Position numbers and translations under genes: made by a program
The notes under the pieces: model-generated
Seen by the model: the letters and a program-made list of their open reading frames with translations, nothing else
Databases searched by the model: none
What the model was told of the DNA's origin: nothing
Part shown: positions 40,827-50,538 of the stretch, piece by piece
Numbering within the stretch: position 1 is the first letter of the stretch
How the letters are laid out: each line of letters opens with the position of its first letter
Source of the DNA: DATKHR01 sp035510155
GTDB taxonomy: Bacteria > Acidobacteriota > Vicinamibacteria > Vicinamibacterales > CAVVIG01
Direction of reading: 5' to 3'
DNA: 64,000 nucleotides
Assembly: GCA_035510155.1 (NCBI GenBank)
Contig: DATKHR010000379.1
Span: 1-64,000, forward strand

Positions 40827-42557
40827 ATGGAACGGAGAGGACTCACGCGGTGGCTCACGACCGCTCAGACGATCGTCGCGCTTGGAATCGCGGCGACGGC
40901 GCACGCGCAGTTGACTGAGGCGCGCATACAGGAGCTCATCAAGCAGGCGGCCGACAACGCGGCGCGGTCCGGGGATCGCCTCGCAACGAATCAAACCGCG
41001 CAGACGCAAGCGGCCGGCCAGGCGCGCCCGGTTGTCCAGTTGACGCTCGAGGATGCAGTGAAGTTCGCGCTCGACCGGAACCTCGACATAGCAGTCCAAC
41101 GGCTCAACCCGCAGGTCAACGATATTTCCATCGCGAGCATCCAGTCCACGTACCATCCGGCGCTGACCTCGACCCTCGCCACACAGTCTACGGTCACACC
41201 TGCGAACACCACGCTGGCAGGCACGAATCTCGCGGGGACGCCGATCACCGCCGGTTTGTCAACTTGGAACGGGGGGATAGGCCAGAATGTCCCCTGGGGG
41301 GGCGGTTCGTACAGCATCTTGTTGAACAACAACAAAACGACGACGACCAGCTTGAACACGTTGTACAACCCTGCGTACAACACGAATTGGTCCGCCACCT
41401 ACACGCAGCCGCTGTTCAGAAATCTGCGCATCGATTCGACGCGGCGGTCACTTCAGATCACGAAGGTGAGCCGCGACATCTCGGACGTGCAGCTTCGCGC
41501 GACGATCACGAACACTCTCTCGAACGTGCGCAATGCGTACTGGGATTATGTCTACGCCGTGCAAGCGGTTGACGTTGCGCAAGAGTCGGTGAACTTGGCC
41601 AATCAGCTCGTAAAGGACAATCAGACGCGCGTGGAGGTCGGGACCATGGCGCCGATCGACGTCGTGCAGGCGCAATCGCAGTCGGCGACGGCCCGTCAAA
41701 ACCTTGCCACGGCTGTTCAAGCCCGCGACACGGCGGAGCTGGCGCTCAAACGCCTTCTCGTCAGCGGCACGCAAGACGCGAACTGGAGCGCGCATCTGGA
41801 TCCTGTCGATCGCCCGGACTTTAGCCCTGAACCGATCGACGTGCAGGCGGCGGTGCGCCGAGCGCTCAGCGAACGGACCGATCTCGACATCGCGCGGAAG
41901 AACGAGGAACAGAACAACGTCACGTTGAAGTACCTCAACGACCAGATGAAACCACAACTGGATGTCGTCGGTACATACGGACTGGTCGGTCTTGGAGGCG
42001 CGCAGTACACATATCCTGAGGGCACAACCGGCATAAACCGCGTCCCGAACGGTTCCATTCCCGGCGCCTTCGGCGACGCGCTGTCGTCTCTTTTTACGAC
42101 CAACTATCCACGCTGGACCGCCCAGCTGAACTTCAGCTATCCGCTCGGGTACAGCGCCCAGCAAGCCTCAGTCGCCCGCGCACGCGTGCAATTGAACCAA
42201 GTACAGGCGCAAGTCAAGCAGATCGAGCTGCAGGTGGCAACTGACGTCACCAACGCGGCAATCAACGTGCAGAGCGGCATCGAGCGCGTTCAGGCGGCCC
42301 AGGCCGCGCGCGAGCTGGCGCAAAAGACGCTGGAGGCGGAACAGAGCAAGTTCGAAGTCGGGATGTCGACGAACTACAACGTGATTCTGACGCAACGCGA
42401 CCTGTCCACCGCTCAAATCAACGAACTGCAGGCCGTGCTCAACTACCGCAAGTCGCTCGTGGAACTCGAGCGCCTGCAACAGACGACGCTGCAGAATCTG
42501 AACGTGACCATACTGAGCCCGACGCCGGCGGGGACGATCACAGTCGCGCCACAATAG
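40827..42557 (+). CDS. TolC-family outer-membrane efflux protein
   Basis: A 576-residue outer-membrane channel. ATG 40827 is chosen since GGGGAG lies 5 bases upstream and the protein then starts with a signal peptide (LTRWLTTAQTIVALGIAATAHA, cut after AHA). The OEP repeats are present: LTLEDAVKFALDRNLDIAVQ near 70 and the second half from about 300 with a coiled-coil region of the TolC type (AINVQSGIERVQAAQAAREL). It can serve both the MacB-like and RND parts encoded downstream. Confidence 0.9.
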   Translation: MERRGLTRWLTTAQTIVALGIAATAHAQLTEARIQELIKQAADNAARSGDRLATNQTAQTQAAGQARPVVQLTLEDAVKFALDRNLDIAVQRLNPQVNDISIASIQSTYHPALTSTLATQSTVTPANTTLAGTNLAGTPITAGLSTWNGGIGQNVPWGGGSYSILLNNNKTTTTSLNTLYNPAYNTNWSATYTQPLFRNLRIDSTRRSLQITKVSRDISDVQLRATITNTLSNVRNAYWDYVYAVQAVDVAQESVNLANQLVKDNQTRVEVGTMAPIDVVQAQSQSATARQNLATAVQARDTAELALKRLLVSGTQDANWSAHLDPVDRPDFSPEPIDVQAAVRRALSERTDLDIARKNEEQNNVTLKYLNDQMKPQLDVVGTYGLVGLGGAQYTYPEGTTGINRVPNGSIPGAFGDALSSLFTTNYPRWTAQLNFSYPLGYSAQQASVARARVQLNQVQAQVKQIELQVATDVTNAAINVQSGIERVQAAQAARELAQKTLEAEQSKFEVGMSTNYNVILTQRDLSTAQINELQAVLNYRKSLVELERLQQTTLQNLNVTILSPTPAGTITVAPQ

Positions 42558-42590
42558 GTTGCACTCAACAGGAACGACCGAGACCCTCTC

Positions 42591-44069
42591 ATGAAGCGAG
42601 CGACTACGGTTCTCCTCCTCATTGCCGCCATCGGGGCCGGGGCCGGCGCGTTTTACTACAGGCACAACGGCAACGAGGTTCAGGTGAATACCTCCTCGGT
42701 TTCGCGTGGCGAAATCGTCGACACCGTCGGCGCCACAGGGACGCTGCAGGCAGTGGTCACCGTGCAGGTCGGGAGTCAGGTGTCGGGCACCATCAGCTGG
42801 CTGGGGGCCGACTTCAATTCAATCGTCAAGAAGGGCCAGGTGATCGCCAGACTCGAGCCGTCCTTGTTCGAGGCGGAGGTGGCGCAGGCCAAGGCGAACC
42901 TGATCAAGTCCCAGGCGGACGTCGAGCACAACAAAGTGGCGTTGACCGACGCCCAGCAGAAGTACGCGCGCACCAAGGAGCTCGCTGCGAGGAACCTGCT
43001 GCCGCAGAGCGATCTCGACGCGGCGAAGATCGCGGTGGACTCGGCGGCGGCGATGTTGCGGTCGTCCGAAGCGACCGTCGAGCAGGCGAAGGCCACGCTC
43101 AACCAGAACCAGGTGAACCTCGAGCACTCCATTATCGAGGCGCCGATCGACGGCATCGTGACCCAGCGCAGCGTCGACGTCGGCCAGACGGTGGCCGCGA
43201 GCATGCAGGCGCCGACGCTGTTCATCATCGCCGCAGACCTGACCAAGATGCAGGTCAACGCGAACATTGACGAAGCGGACGTGGGGCGCATCCGCCCGCA
43301 TCAACACGTGACGTTCCGCGTGGACGCGTATCCCACCGACGTCTTCGAAGGCACGGTCGCGCAAATCCGCTTACAGCCGGTCGTCGTGCAGAACGTCACG
43401 ACTTACGGCACCGTCATCGACGTGCCGAACGCGGAGCTGAAGCTCAAGCCGGGGATGACCGCGAACGTCAAGGTCGAGATTGCCAGGAAGAGCGACACGC
43501 TGCGCATCCCGAACACGGCACTGCGCTTCAGGCCGACGACAGACATGTTCACGGCGCTGAACCAGGCCATCCCGCCGGAGGTTCAGTTCGCAGGCGGCGG
43601 GCGGACCGGACCGCGTGGCCCGGGTGGGTCGGGTCAGTCGAGTGGGTCGGGTGGGTCGGGTCGGTCGAGTGGAACGGGCGCGTCCAGTGCTTCCCCAACG
43701 CTCGCGACGCCCCAGCCGCCTCAGGTGGCCAAAAGGCCGTCCGAGCTGCTCAAACCCAAATACGGCAGCATCCAACAGGCCCAGACGATTGACGCGTTGT
43801 TTGCGCCCCTGCCGACGGTGGAAACGCGCGGGCGGGTGTGGTTGTTCATCGATCATCAGCTCAAGCCGGTCAATCTCCGCCTGGGGATTACCGATGGCAC
43901 CAACACGGAAGTCTTGAGCGGAGAGCTGCAGGACAAGACAGAAGTAGTCACGAGCATCACCGGCCTCGGCTCGACCCGGGGGACCGCCAACACAGGTACA
44001 GGTAACCCGTTGATGCCGGGAGGGCGTGGCCCGGGCGGATTCGGCGGCGGAGGCCGAGGCGGCCGATAA
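42591..44069 (+). CDS. MacA-type periplasmic adaptor protein
   Basis: A 492-residue HlyD-family membrane-fusion protein. It has an N-terminal anchor helix (TTVLLLIAAIGAGAGAFYY near 5-23), a barrel-sandwich with lipoyl half-motifs (VSGTISWLGADFNSIVKKGQ and IEAPIDGIVTQRSVDVGQTV), a helical hairpin near 95-170, and a beta-barrel. A Gly/Ser/Arg linker near 335-370 is coded by tandem GGGTC(G/A)-type repeats and interrupts the conserved fold, and a Gly-rich tail ends the protein. It abuts the ATPase gene, so it most likely partners the MacB-like permease. Confidence 0.9.
   Translation: MKRATTVLLLIAAIGAGAGAFYYRHNGNEVQVNTSSVSRGEIVDTVGATGTLQAVVTVQVGSQVSGTISWLGADFNSIVKKGQVIARLEPSLFEAEVAQAKANLIKSQADVEHNKVALTDAQQKYARTKELAARNLLPQSDLDAAKIAVDSAAAMLRSSEATVEQAKATLNQNQVNLEHSIIEAPIDGIVTQRSVDVGQTVAASMQAPTLFIIAADLTKMQVNANIDEADVGRIRPHQHVTFRVDAYPTDVFEGTVAQIRLQPVVVQNVTTYGTVIDVPNAELKLKPGMTANVKVEIARKSDTLRIPNTALRFRPTTDMFTALNQAIPPEVQFAGGGRTGPRGPGGSGQSSGSGGSGRSSGTGASSASPTLATPQPPQVAKRPSELLKPKYGSIQQAQTIDALFAPLPTVETRGRVWLFIDHQLKPVNLRLGITDGTNTEVLSGELQDKTEVVTSITGLGSTRGTANTGTGNPLMPGGRGPGGFGGGGRGGR
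43615..43680. repeat. Tandem GGGTC-type repeat coding a Gly/Ser linker in the MacA-like adaptor
   Basis: Tandem variants of GTCGGGTGG and GTCGAGTGG are translated as Gly-Ser-Gly-Ser-rich residues between the conserved barrel and the C-terminal part of the adaptor. The reading frame is kept. Confidence 0.65.
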
Positions 44070-44071
44070 CC

Positions 44072-44866
44072 ATGCCTCCCGTCATCGCGGTCAGGAATCT
44101 CGTCAAGACCTACGTGGTCGGCGAGGTGGAGGTGAGGGCGCTTCGCGGCGTGAACCTCGAGGTCCAGCCGGGAGAATTCGTTGCGGTCACGGGGCCGTCA
44201 GGATCCGGCAAATCGACGTTCATGCACATCGCCGGGTGCCTCGATCGCCCCACATCGGGCCAGTACCTCCTGGACGGTCAGGACGTCTCGCGAATGTCGA
44301 AAGACGCCCTGGCGGCCGTCCGCAATAGGAAGATTGGCTTCGTGTTTCAGGGTTTCAACCTGCTGTCGCGCACGTCCGCGCTCGACAACGTCGAGTTACC
44401 GTTGTTATACGGCGGCCATACAATGAAGACAGCGGATCGCCACAAGCGGGCGATGGCCATGCTCGAAGCCGTTGGATTGGGCGAGCGGTCCGACCATCAC
44501 CCCAATCAGCTGTCGGGCGGCCAGCAGCAGCGCGTCGCGATTGCGCGCGCGCTGATCAATAACCCGGCGATTCTGCTGGCCGACGAGCCGACTGGGAACC
44601 TCGACACGCGAACGAGCATCGAAGTGATGGGACTCTTTCAGCAGCTCAACCTGCAACGCGGCATCACGGTGCTCCTCATCACGCACGAGATCGATATCGC
44701 CGAGTACGGCACGCGCGTCGTGTCATTCCGTGACGGGCTGGTTGTCGCCGACCGGGCGGTCACGAGTCGCCGCAACGCGGTCGAAGAGCTCGCCAACCTC
44801 CCGCCGGCCCAGGACGTTCCCGAAAGGGCCGAGGCCAATATGCTTCAACCAGCGGACGCCGGCTAG
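44072..44866 (+). CDS. MacB-type ABC transporter ATP-binding subunit
   Basis: A 264-residue ATPase of the LolD/MacB/YbbA group: Walker A GPSGSGKST near 41-49, the Q-loop VFQGFNLLSR, signature LSGGQQQRVAIARAL near 148, and Walker B AILLADEPTGNLD near 168. In Escherichia coli MacB the ATPase is fused to the permease; here it is a separate gene, 5 bases before the permease gene. It probably works with the MacA-like adaptor and TolC. Confidence 0.93.
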   Translation: MPPVIAVRNLVKTYVVGEVEVRALRGVNLEVQPGEFVAVTGPSGSGKSTFMHIAGCLDRPTSGQYLLDGQDVSRMSKDALAAVRNRKIGFVFQGFNLLSRTSALDNVELPLLYGGHTMKTADRHKRAMAMLEAVGLGERSDHHPNQLSGGQQQRVAIARALINNPAILLADEPTGNLDTRTSIEVMGLFQQLNLQRGITVLLITHEIDIAEYGTRVVSFRDGLVVADRAVTSRRNAVEELANLPPAQDVPERAEANMLQPADAG

Positions 44867-44871
44867 TTGCC

Positions 44872-46089
44872 ATGTCAGTTCTCATGGTCTTCCGGATCGC
44901 CTTCAAGGCGCTCGGCCGCAACAAGATGCGGACCGCGCTGACGATGTTGGGCATGATCATCGGCGTCGCGGCGGTGATCACGATGGTGGCGCTCGGTACG
45001 GGCGCGCAATCTTCGATCGAGTCGCAGATTCAGTCCGCCGGGACGAACATGATCATGGTGAGCGCCGGCAACTTCTCACAAGGCGGCGTGCGGCAGGGCC
45101 AGGGCAACGCCAGCACGCTCACGCCAGACGACTCAACGGCGATCCAGCAGATCCAGGGCGTTCAGTACAAGGCCTCGGGCGTCAATACGCGCGGTCAGGT
45201 CGTCGCCGGCAACTCGAACTGGGGCACCCAGATTCAAGGCACGGACGTCGACCTGCCCCTCATTCGCTCGTGGCCGACGGTCCAGGGGTCGTTCTTCACG
45301 CCCACCGATGTGGCCACTGCCGCGAAAGTGGCCGTCCTCGGCTCGATCGTTCGCGATCAGCTGTGGAGCCCCGACTTCAATCCGGTGGGCCAGATCATTC
45401 GCATCAACAACCTGCCCTTCACCGTGTCGGGGGTGCTGTCGAGCAAGGGTCAATCGGGCATGGGCACCGATCAGGATGACGTGGTGTTCGTCCCGTACAC
45501 CACGGTGATGAAGAAGATGCGCGGCATCACCTTCATTCAAAACGTGACGGTCTCGGCGGCATCAGCGGGCGACACGAGTGCGACCGCCGACCGCATCGCC
45601 GCGCTCTTGCGCTTCCGCCACAAGATTCAGCCGGGCGACCCCGACGATTTCATGGTGCGGACGATGGAGGAGATGGCGAGCGTGCGCGTCCAGGCCACGC
45701 AGACGATGACGGCGCTCCTGGCGAGCATCGCGGGCGTATCGCTGCTCGTGGGCGGCATCGGCATCATGAACATCATGCTCGTGTCGGTCACAGAGCGGAC
45801 GCGCGAGATCGGCCTGCGTCTGGCGATCGGCGCGCGCGGCCGCGACGTGCTGCTCCAGTTCCTGGTCGAGGCTGTGGTCCTGAGCCTGTTCGGCGGCACG
45901 ATTGGCATCGGGCTCGGCTTCGCGCTCTCGAAGGGCGTGACGCTTTGGATGTCCTGGCCGACGGCGGTGTCGCCGCAGGCGGTGCTGGTTGCGTTCGGAT
46001 TCGCGGCCATCACTGGCGTGTTCTTTGGCTTCTATCCGGCGCAGAAAGCCGCAGCGCTCGACCCGATCGACGCGCTCCGGTTCGAATAA
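44872..46089 (+). CDS. MacB-type ABC transporter permease
   Basis: A 405-residue permease of the FtsX/MacB class. A first membrane helix (RTALTMLGMIIGVAAVITMV near 22-41) is followed by a large periplasmic MacB domain (about 45-275) and three C-terminal helices (ALLASIAGVSLLVGGIGIMN; VLLQFLVEAVVLSLFGGTIG; VLVAFGFAAITGVFFGFYPA). The REIGLRLAIGARGRDVLLQF coupling helix is present. Exports substrates from the periplasm or membrane by mechanotransmission in known members. Confidence 0.92.
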   Translation: MSVLMVFRIAFKALGRNKMRTALTMLGMIIGVAAVITMVALGTGAQSSIESQIQSAGTNMIMVSAGNFSQGGVRQGQGNASTLTPDDSTAIQQIQGVQYKASGVNTRGQVVAGNSNWGTQIQGTDVDLPLIRSWPTVQGSFFTPTDVATAAKVAVLGSIVRDQLWSPDFNPVGQIIRINNLPFTVSGVLSSKGQSGMGTDQDDVVFVPYTTVMKKMRGITFIQNVTVSAASAGDTSATADRIAALLRFRHKIQPGDPDDFMVRTMEEMASVRVQATQTMTALLASIAGVSLLVGGIGIMNIMLVSVTERTREIGLRLAIGARGRDVLLQFLVEAVVLSLFGGTIGIGLGFALSKGVTLWMSWPTAVSPQAVLVAFGFAAITGVFFGFYPAQKAAALDPIDALRFE

Positions 46090-46091
46090 GC

Positions 46092-47240
46092 ATGCGTATT
46101 CATTCCACAATTTCCTTGCTCGCCATCGTCGCAGCGCTGTCGGGCGCCTGCTCGGGGGAAGCCCTGCAGCAGACGCCGGCACCGGGGAACGGGCGCGGCG
46201 GCGGCCAGGGCCCAGCGGTGCCCGTCACGATTGCGGCCGCGGCCCAGAAAACGGTTCCTGTCGACGTTCAGGCAATCGGCACCGCCATCGCCGCATCGAC
46301 GGTCGCGGTCCACGCGCAGATTACGGGCGAGCTGCAGTCGGTCAACTTCAAAGAGGGCGACGACGTGAAGCAGGGGCAAGTGCTCTTCACACTGGACAAG
46401 CGGCCGTTCGAGGCGGCCCTGCTGCAGGCGCAGGCCAATCTCCAACGCGACCAGGCCCAGGCGCAGAACGCCAGGGCATCCTCCGTCAGGTACGACGACC
46501 TCCTGAAGCGCGGCATCGCCACGCAGGAGCAGGTCGACCAATTCAGGACGCAAGCTGCGGCGCTCGACGCCACGGTTGTCGCCGATCAGGCCGCCGTTGA
46601 CAGCGCGAAAGTGCAGCTTGATTACGCAACGATCGAGGCACCGATCACCGGCCGGACCGGCCTCCTGCAGGTCCATGCCGGAAATCTGGTCCGCGCCAAC
46701 GATACGACGCCGATCGTCATCATCAATCGCATCCAGCCGGTCTACGTTTCGTTCGCGGTTCCTGAAGCGATGCTTCCCCAGTTCAAGCACTACCTCGCGG
46801 CGGGCACGATCCGCGTGGAAGCCAAAGCGCCGAACGAGGAGGGGGCGCCGTCCACCGGCCGCATCGATTTCATCGACAATGCCGTTGACGCCACGACGGG
46901 GACGATCAAGGTGAAAGGCACGTTTCCGAACGAGGACCGGCGGCTCTGGCCGGGCCAGTTCGTGAATGTCACGGTCACGCTGACGACCGAGCCGAACGTC
47001 ACGGTTGTCCCGACGGCCGCCGTCCAAAGCGGCCAGCAGGGGGACTACGTATACGTCGTCAAAAGCGACCAGACCGTTGAGCTGCGGACGGTGTCGGTGA
47101 GGCGAACGCGCGGGAACGAGTCGATCATCAAGGACGGGCTCAGGCCCGGCGAGACCGTCGTGACCGACGGGCATTTACGGCTGGTTCCAGGAAGTCGCGT
47201 CAGCGTCAAGACCGCAGACGCGCAGAAGGCAGCGTCATGA
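46092..47240 (+). CDS. RND efflux periplasmic adaptor, likely lipoprotein
   Basis: A 382-residue HlyD/AcrA-type adaptor. The N terminus has a lipoprotein-like signal (STISLLAIVAALSGAC, cysteine 20) followed by a Pro/Gly-rich spacer. Lipoyl halves ITGELQSVNFKEGDDVKQGQ and IEAPITGRTGLLQVHAGNLV flank a coiled-coil hairpin near 120-175, then come the beta-barrel and membrane-proximal domains. ATG 46092 is 2 bases after the permease stop; its own stop overlaps the RND gene (ATGA), so it pairs with that pump rather than with MacB. Confidence 0.92.
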   Translation: MRIHSTISLLAIVAALSGACSGEALQQTPAPGNGRGGGQGPAVPVTIAAAAQKTVPVDVQAIGTAIAASTVAVHAQITGELQSVNFKEGDDVKQGQVLFTLDKRPFEAALLQAQANLQRDQAQAQNARASSVRYDDLLKRGIATQEQVDQFRTQAAALDATVVADQAAVDSAKVQLDYATIEAPITGRTGLLQVHAGNLVRANDTTPIVIINRIQPVYVSFAVPEAMLPQFKHYLAAGTIRVEAKAPNEEGAPSTGRIDFIDNAVDATTGTIKVKGTFPNEDRRLWPGQFVNVTVTLTTEPNVTVVPTAAVQSGQQGDYVYVVKSDQTVELRTVSVRRTRGNESIIKDGLRPGETVVTDGHLRLVPGSRVSVKTADAQKAAS

Positions 47241-50200
47241 ACCTGTCGGAGCTTTTCATCAAGCGGCCGGTCACGACGACGCTGCTCGTGCTCGGGATCA
47301 TGGTGTTCGGCGTCATGGCATATCGGCTGTTGCCCGTGAGCGATCTGCCGACGGTGGATTTCCCGACGATCCAGGTCAACGCAGGCCTGCCGGGCGCTAG
47401 CCCGGAGACCATGGCGTCCGCCGTAGCGCTTCCGCTCGAAAAGCAGTTCGCGACGATTGCCGGACTGAATTCCATCAACTCCACGAGCTCGCAGGGCAGC
47501 ACGAACATCACGCTCATCTTCGATCTCAGCCGGAACATCGATGCGGCCGCCCAGGACGTGCAGTCCATGATTGCCAAGGCGGCGCGACTGCTGCCGCCGC
47601 AGTTGCCGACGCCCCCGTCGTATCAGAAGGTCAACCCCGGCGACCAGCCCGTGCTGTTTCTGGTGCTGCACTCGCCCACACTGCCGTTGTCGCTGATCGA
47701 CGAGTACGCGGAGTCGACCCTCGCCCAGCGAATCTCCATGGTCAGCGGCGTCGCACAGGTCAACATTTACGGCGCCGCGAAATACGCGGTGCGGATCGAT
47801 GTCGACCCGCGCAAACTCGCCGCGCACGGCATCGGCATCGATGAGGTCGCCGACGCCGTCAACAGCGCGAACGTCAACCTGCCGACTGGGACGATTTACG
47901 GCGACGACAAGACCTTTGTCGTCCAGACCAACGGCCAGCTGCTGCGCGCCGCGGCCTATGGTCCGACGATCATCGCGTACCGGAACGGCAACCCGGTCCG
48001 GCTGAACGAGGTTGCGCACGTCTTCGACGGCATCGAGAACGACAAGAGCGCCGCGTGGTACAACGGCGAGCGCACCATCTACCTCGCCATTCAGAAGCAG
48101 CCGGGCACGAACGTCGTCGCCGTCTGCGATGCCGTGAAGGCCTTGCTGCCGACGTTCCGCGAGCAGTTGCCGGCGTCGCTGGCGCTCGACGTCAGGACCG
48201 ACCGATCGATTCCCATCCGCGAATCGGTCGCCGACGTGAAGTTTACGCTGATGCTGACGATCGGGCTCGTGATCGCCGTCATCTTCCTGTTCCTCCGAAA
48301 CGTGTCGGCGACGATCATCCCGAGCCTGGCCCTACCCGCGTCGATCCTCGGCACGTTCTCCGTGATGTATCTGCTCGACTACAGCCTCGACAACCTTTCC
48401 CTCATGGCGCTCACGTTGTCGGTCGGCTTCGTCGTAGACGACGCGATCGTCATGCTCGAGAACATTGTTCGGCACATGGAAATGGGCAAGCCGCCGATGC
48501 GGGCGGCGTTCGACGGCTCGAAGGAGATCTCGTTCACGATCATCTCGATGACGATCTCGCTCGTGGCCGTCTTCATTCCCGTGCTGTTCATGGGCGGGAT
48601 TGTCGGCCGCCTGTTGCACGAATTTTCGGTCACGATTGGCGTCGCCATCCTGGTCTCGGGCGTCGTGTCCATCAGCTTGACGCCGATGCTCTGCAGCCGC
48701 TTCCTCAAGCCCCCGCACAGCCAGCAGCACAACTGGCTCTACAACGCCACGGAGCGGATGTTCGACAGCTGGCTGCGGCTGTACGACTGGACGCTCGGGC
48801 TGAGCTTGCGCTACAGCGCCGTGACGATGGCGATCTCGATTGCCCTGATCGCAGGCACCGCCTACTTCTTCATGATCGTGCCCAAGGGCTTCCTGCCCAG
48901 TGAAGATCAGGGCCGGTTCCAGACCACCACCGAGGGCGTCCAGGGCATCGGATTCGACGAGATGGTGCGCCACCAGATGCAGGTTGCCGCGATCTTCGAG
49001 AAAGATCCTGACATCGTGAGCATCAGCAACAACGTGGGGCTGGGGCCTGGCGGCGGCGCGCTCAACTCCGGCCGCCTCAACGCGGACCTGAGGCCGCGGT
49101 CGGTTCGGAAGCGCTCGGTCGACCAGATCATGGCGGACCTCCGGCCGAAGCTGGCGGAGATTCCCGGGGTCCGCGTCTACATGGTCAATCAGCCGCCGAT
49201 CAATCTCGGCGGTCAGCAGGGGGCACGGAGTCTCTATCAGTTCACATTGCAGGACACCGACACCGCGGAGCTGTACAAGTACGCGCCGCTCCTCGAAGCC
49301 AAGATCCGCGAGATCCCCGGCATCGAAGACGTGTCGAGCGATCTGCAGATCAAGAACCCGCAGGTCACGCTCTCAATGGACCGGGACAAGATCTCGGCGC
49401 TCGGGCTGACGGCCAATCAGGTCGAGACGGCGCTCTACAACGCGTACAGCACGCGCCAGGTCTCGCAAATCTACGCGCCGAACAACCAGTACCAGGTGAT
49501 CCTGCAGGTGGCGCCGGAGTTCCAGAAAGATCCGGCAGCGATGTCGTTGCTCTACGTGCGCTCGGCGAAAGGGTCGCTGATTCCGCTGAACACGGTCTCA
49601 ACGACCACGACCGATGCGGGCCCGCTGACCGTCAGCCACACCGGTCAGCTGCCGTCTGTGACGATCTCATTCAACCTGAAGCCGGGCGCCGCGCTCGGCG
49701 ACGCCGTCGACTCGATTCGTCAGGTCGCGGCGGCGACCGTTCCGGGGACTATCTCGACGATGTTCCAGGGCACCGCGCAAGCGTTCGAGGATTCACTGCG
49801 CGGCCTTGGGCTGATTCTCCTGATGGCTGTCGTGGTCATCTACATTGTCCTCGGCATTCTGTACGAGAGCTTCACGCACCCGCTGACGATTCTGTCCGGC
49901 CTGCCCTCTGCGGGATTCGGCGCGCTGCTCACGCTTCTCGTGTTCAAGACCGAGCTCAGCCTGTATGCGTTCGTCGGCATCATCATGCTCGTTGGCTTGG
50001 TGAAGAAGAACGGCATCATGATGGTGGACTTCGCGGTCGAGGCCCAGCGCGAGCATGGCAAATCGCCGCGGGAGGCTATTCATGAGGCGTCCCTCGTGAG
50101 ATTCCGTCCGATCATGATGACGACGATGGCGGCGCTCGTCGGCACGCTGCCCATCGCCTTGGGGGTGGGGGCCGGCGCCGAATCGCGGCGCCCGCTCGGT

Positions 50201-50428
50201 CTGGCCGTGGTCGGCGGTCTTCTCGTATCGCAATTGCTGACGCTCTACATCACGCCGGTCTACTACGTGTATATCGAGCGTGCGCGTATGTGGCTGGCGC
50301 GTGGGGGCAAAGACATGCACGGCGCGACCGTTCCTTTCGCAGATGCGTTGGGCAGCGCCGAGCCGCATCGTGGAGCTGACCCGGCGATTGCTCTGCAGAC
50401 CGCCGGGAGTGGCCGCGGGCGGGGATAA
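47237..50428 (+). CDS. RND-type multidrug efflux pump (HAE1 family)
   Basis: A 1063-residue inner-membrane proton antiporter. It starts with LFIKRPVTTTLLVLGIMVFG and has twelve membrane helices with two large periplasmic loops. The proton relay is intact: VGFVVDDAIVMLENIVRH (two aspartates of TM4) and GLVKKNGIMMVDFAVE (TM10 lysine). The C-terminal residues are an added tail of Ala/Gly/Arg. It ends the efflux operon, after an adaptor overlapping its start. Substrates (multidrug, solvent or bile-type compounds) cannot be told from sequence. Confidence 0.94.
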   Translation: MNLSELFIKRPVTTTLLVLGIMVFGVMAYRLLPVSDLPTVDFPTIQVNAGLPGASPETMASAVALPLEKQFATIAGLNSINSTSSQGSTNITLIFDLSRNIDAAAQDVQSMIAKAARLLPPQLPTPPSYQKVNPGDQPVLFLVLHSPTLPLSLIDEYAESTLAQRISMVSGVAQVNIYGAAKYAVRIDVDPRKLAAHGIGIDEVADAVNSANVNLPTGTIYGDDKTFVVQTNGQLLRAAAYGPTIIAYRNGNPVRLNEVAHVFDGIENDKSAAWYNGERTIYLAIQKQPGTNVVAVCDAVKALLPTFREQLPASLALDVRTDRSIPIRESVADVKFTLMLTIGLVIAVIFLFLRNVSATIIPSLALPASILGTFSVMYLLDYSLDNLSLMALTLSVGFVVDDAIVMLENIVRHMEMGKPPMRAAFDGSKEISFTIISMTISLVAVFIPVLFMGGIVGRLLHEFSVTIGVAILVSGVVSISLTPMLCSRFLKPPHSQQHNWLYNATERMFDSWLRLYDWTLGLSLRYSAVTMAISIALIAGTAYFFMIVPKGFLPSEDQGRFQTTTEGVQGIGFDEMVRHQMQVAAIFEKDPDIVSISNNVGLGPGGGALNSGRLNADLRPRSVRKRSVDQIMADLRPKLAEIPGVRVYMVNQPPINLGGQQGARSLYQFTLQDTDTAELYKYAPLLEAKIREIPGIEDVSSDLQIKNPQVTLSMDRDKISALGLTANQVETALYNAYSTRQVSQIYAPNNQYQVILQVAPEFQKDPAAMSLLYVRSAKGSLIPLNTVSTTTTDAGPLTVSHTGQLPSVTISFNLKPGAALGDAVDSIRQVAAATVPGTISTMFQGTAQAFEDSLRGLGLILLMAVVVIYIVLGILYESFTHPLTILSGLPSAGFGALLTLLVFKTELSLYAFVGIIMLVGLVKKNGIMMVDFAVEAQREHGKSPREAIHEASLVRFRPIMMTTMAALVGTLPIALGVGAGAESRRPLGLAVVGGLLVSQLLTLYITPVYYVYIERARMWLARGGKDMHGATVPFADALGSAEPHRGADPAIALQTAGSGRGRG

Positions 50429-50538
50429 CGCGGCCATCCTTCGGCTCGCCACCCCTTCCCCGCCTGTCCAGCACCTTCTCCCCTCCCTGTCAACCTTCCG
50501 TAAGCCAAGCGCATCCAATCGGTTGTAACGGTGATACG

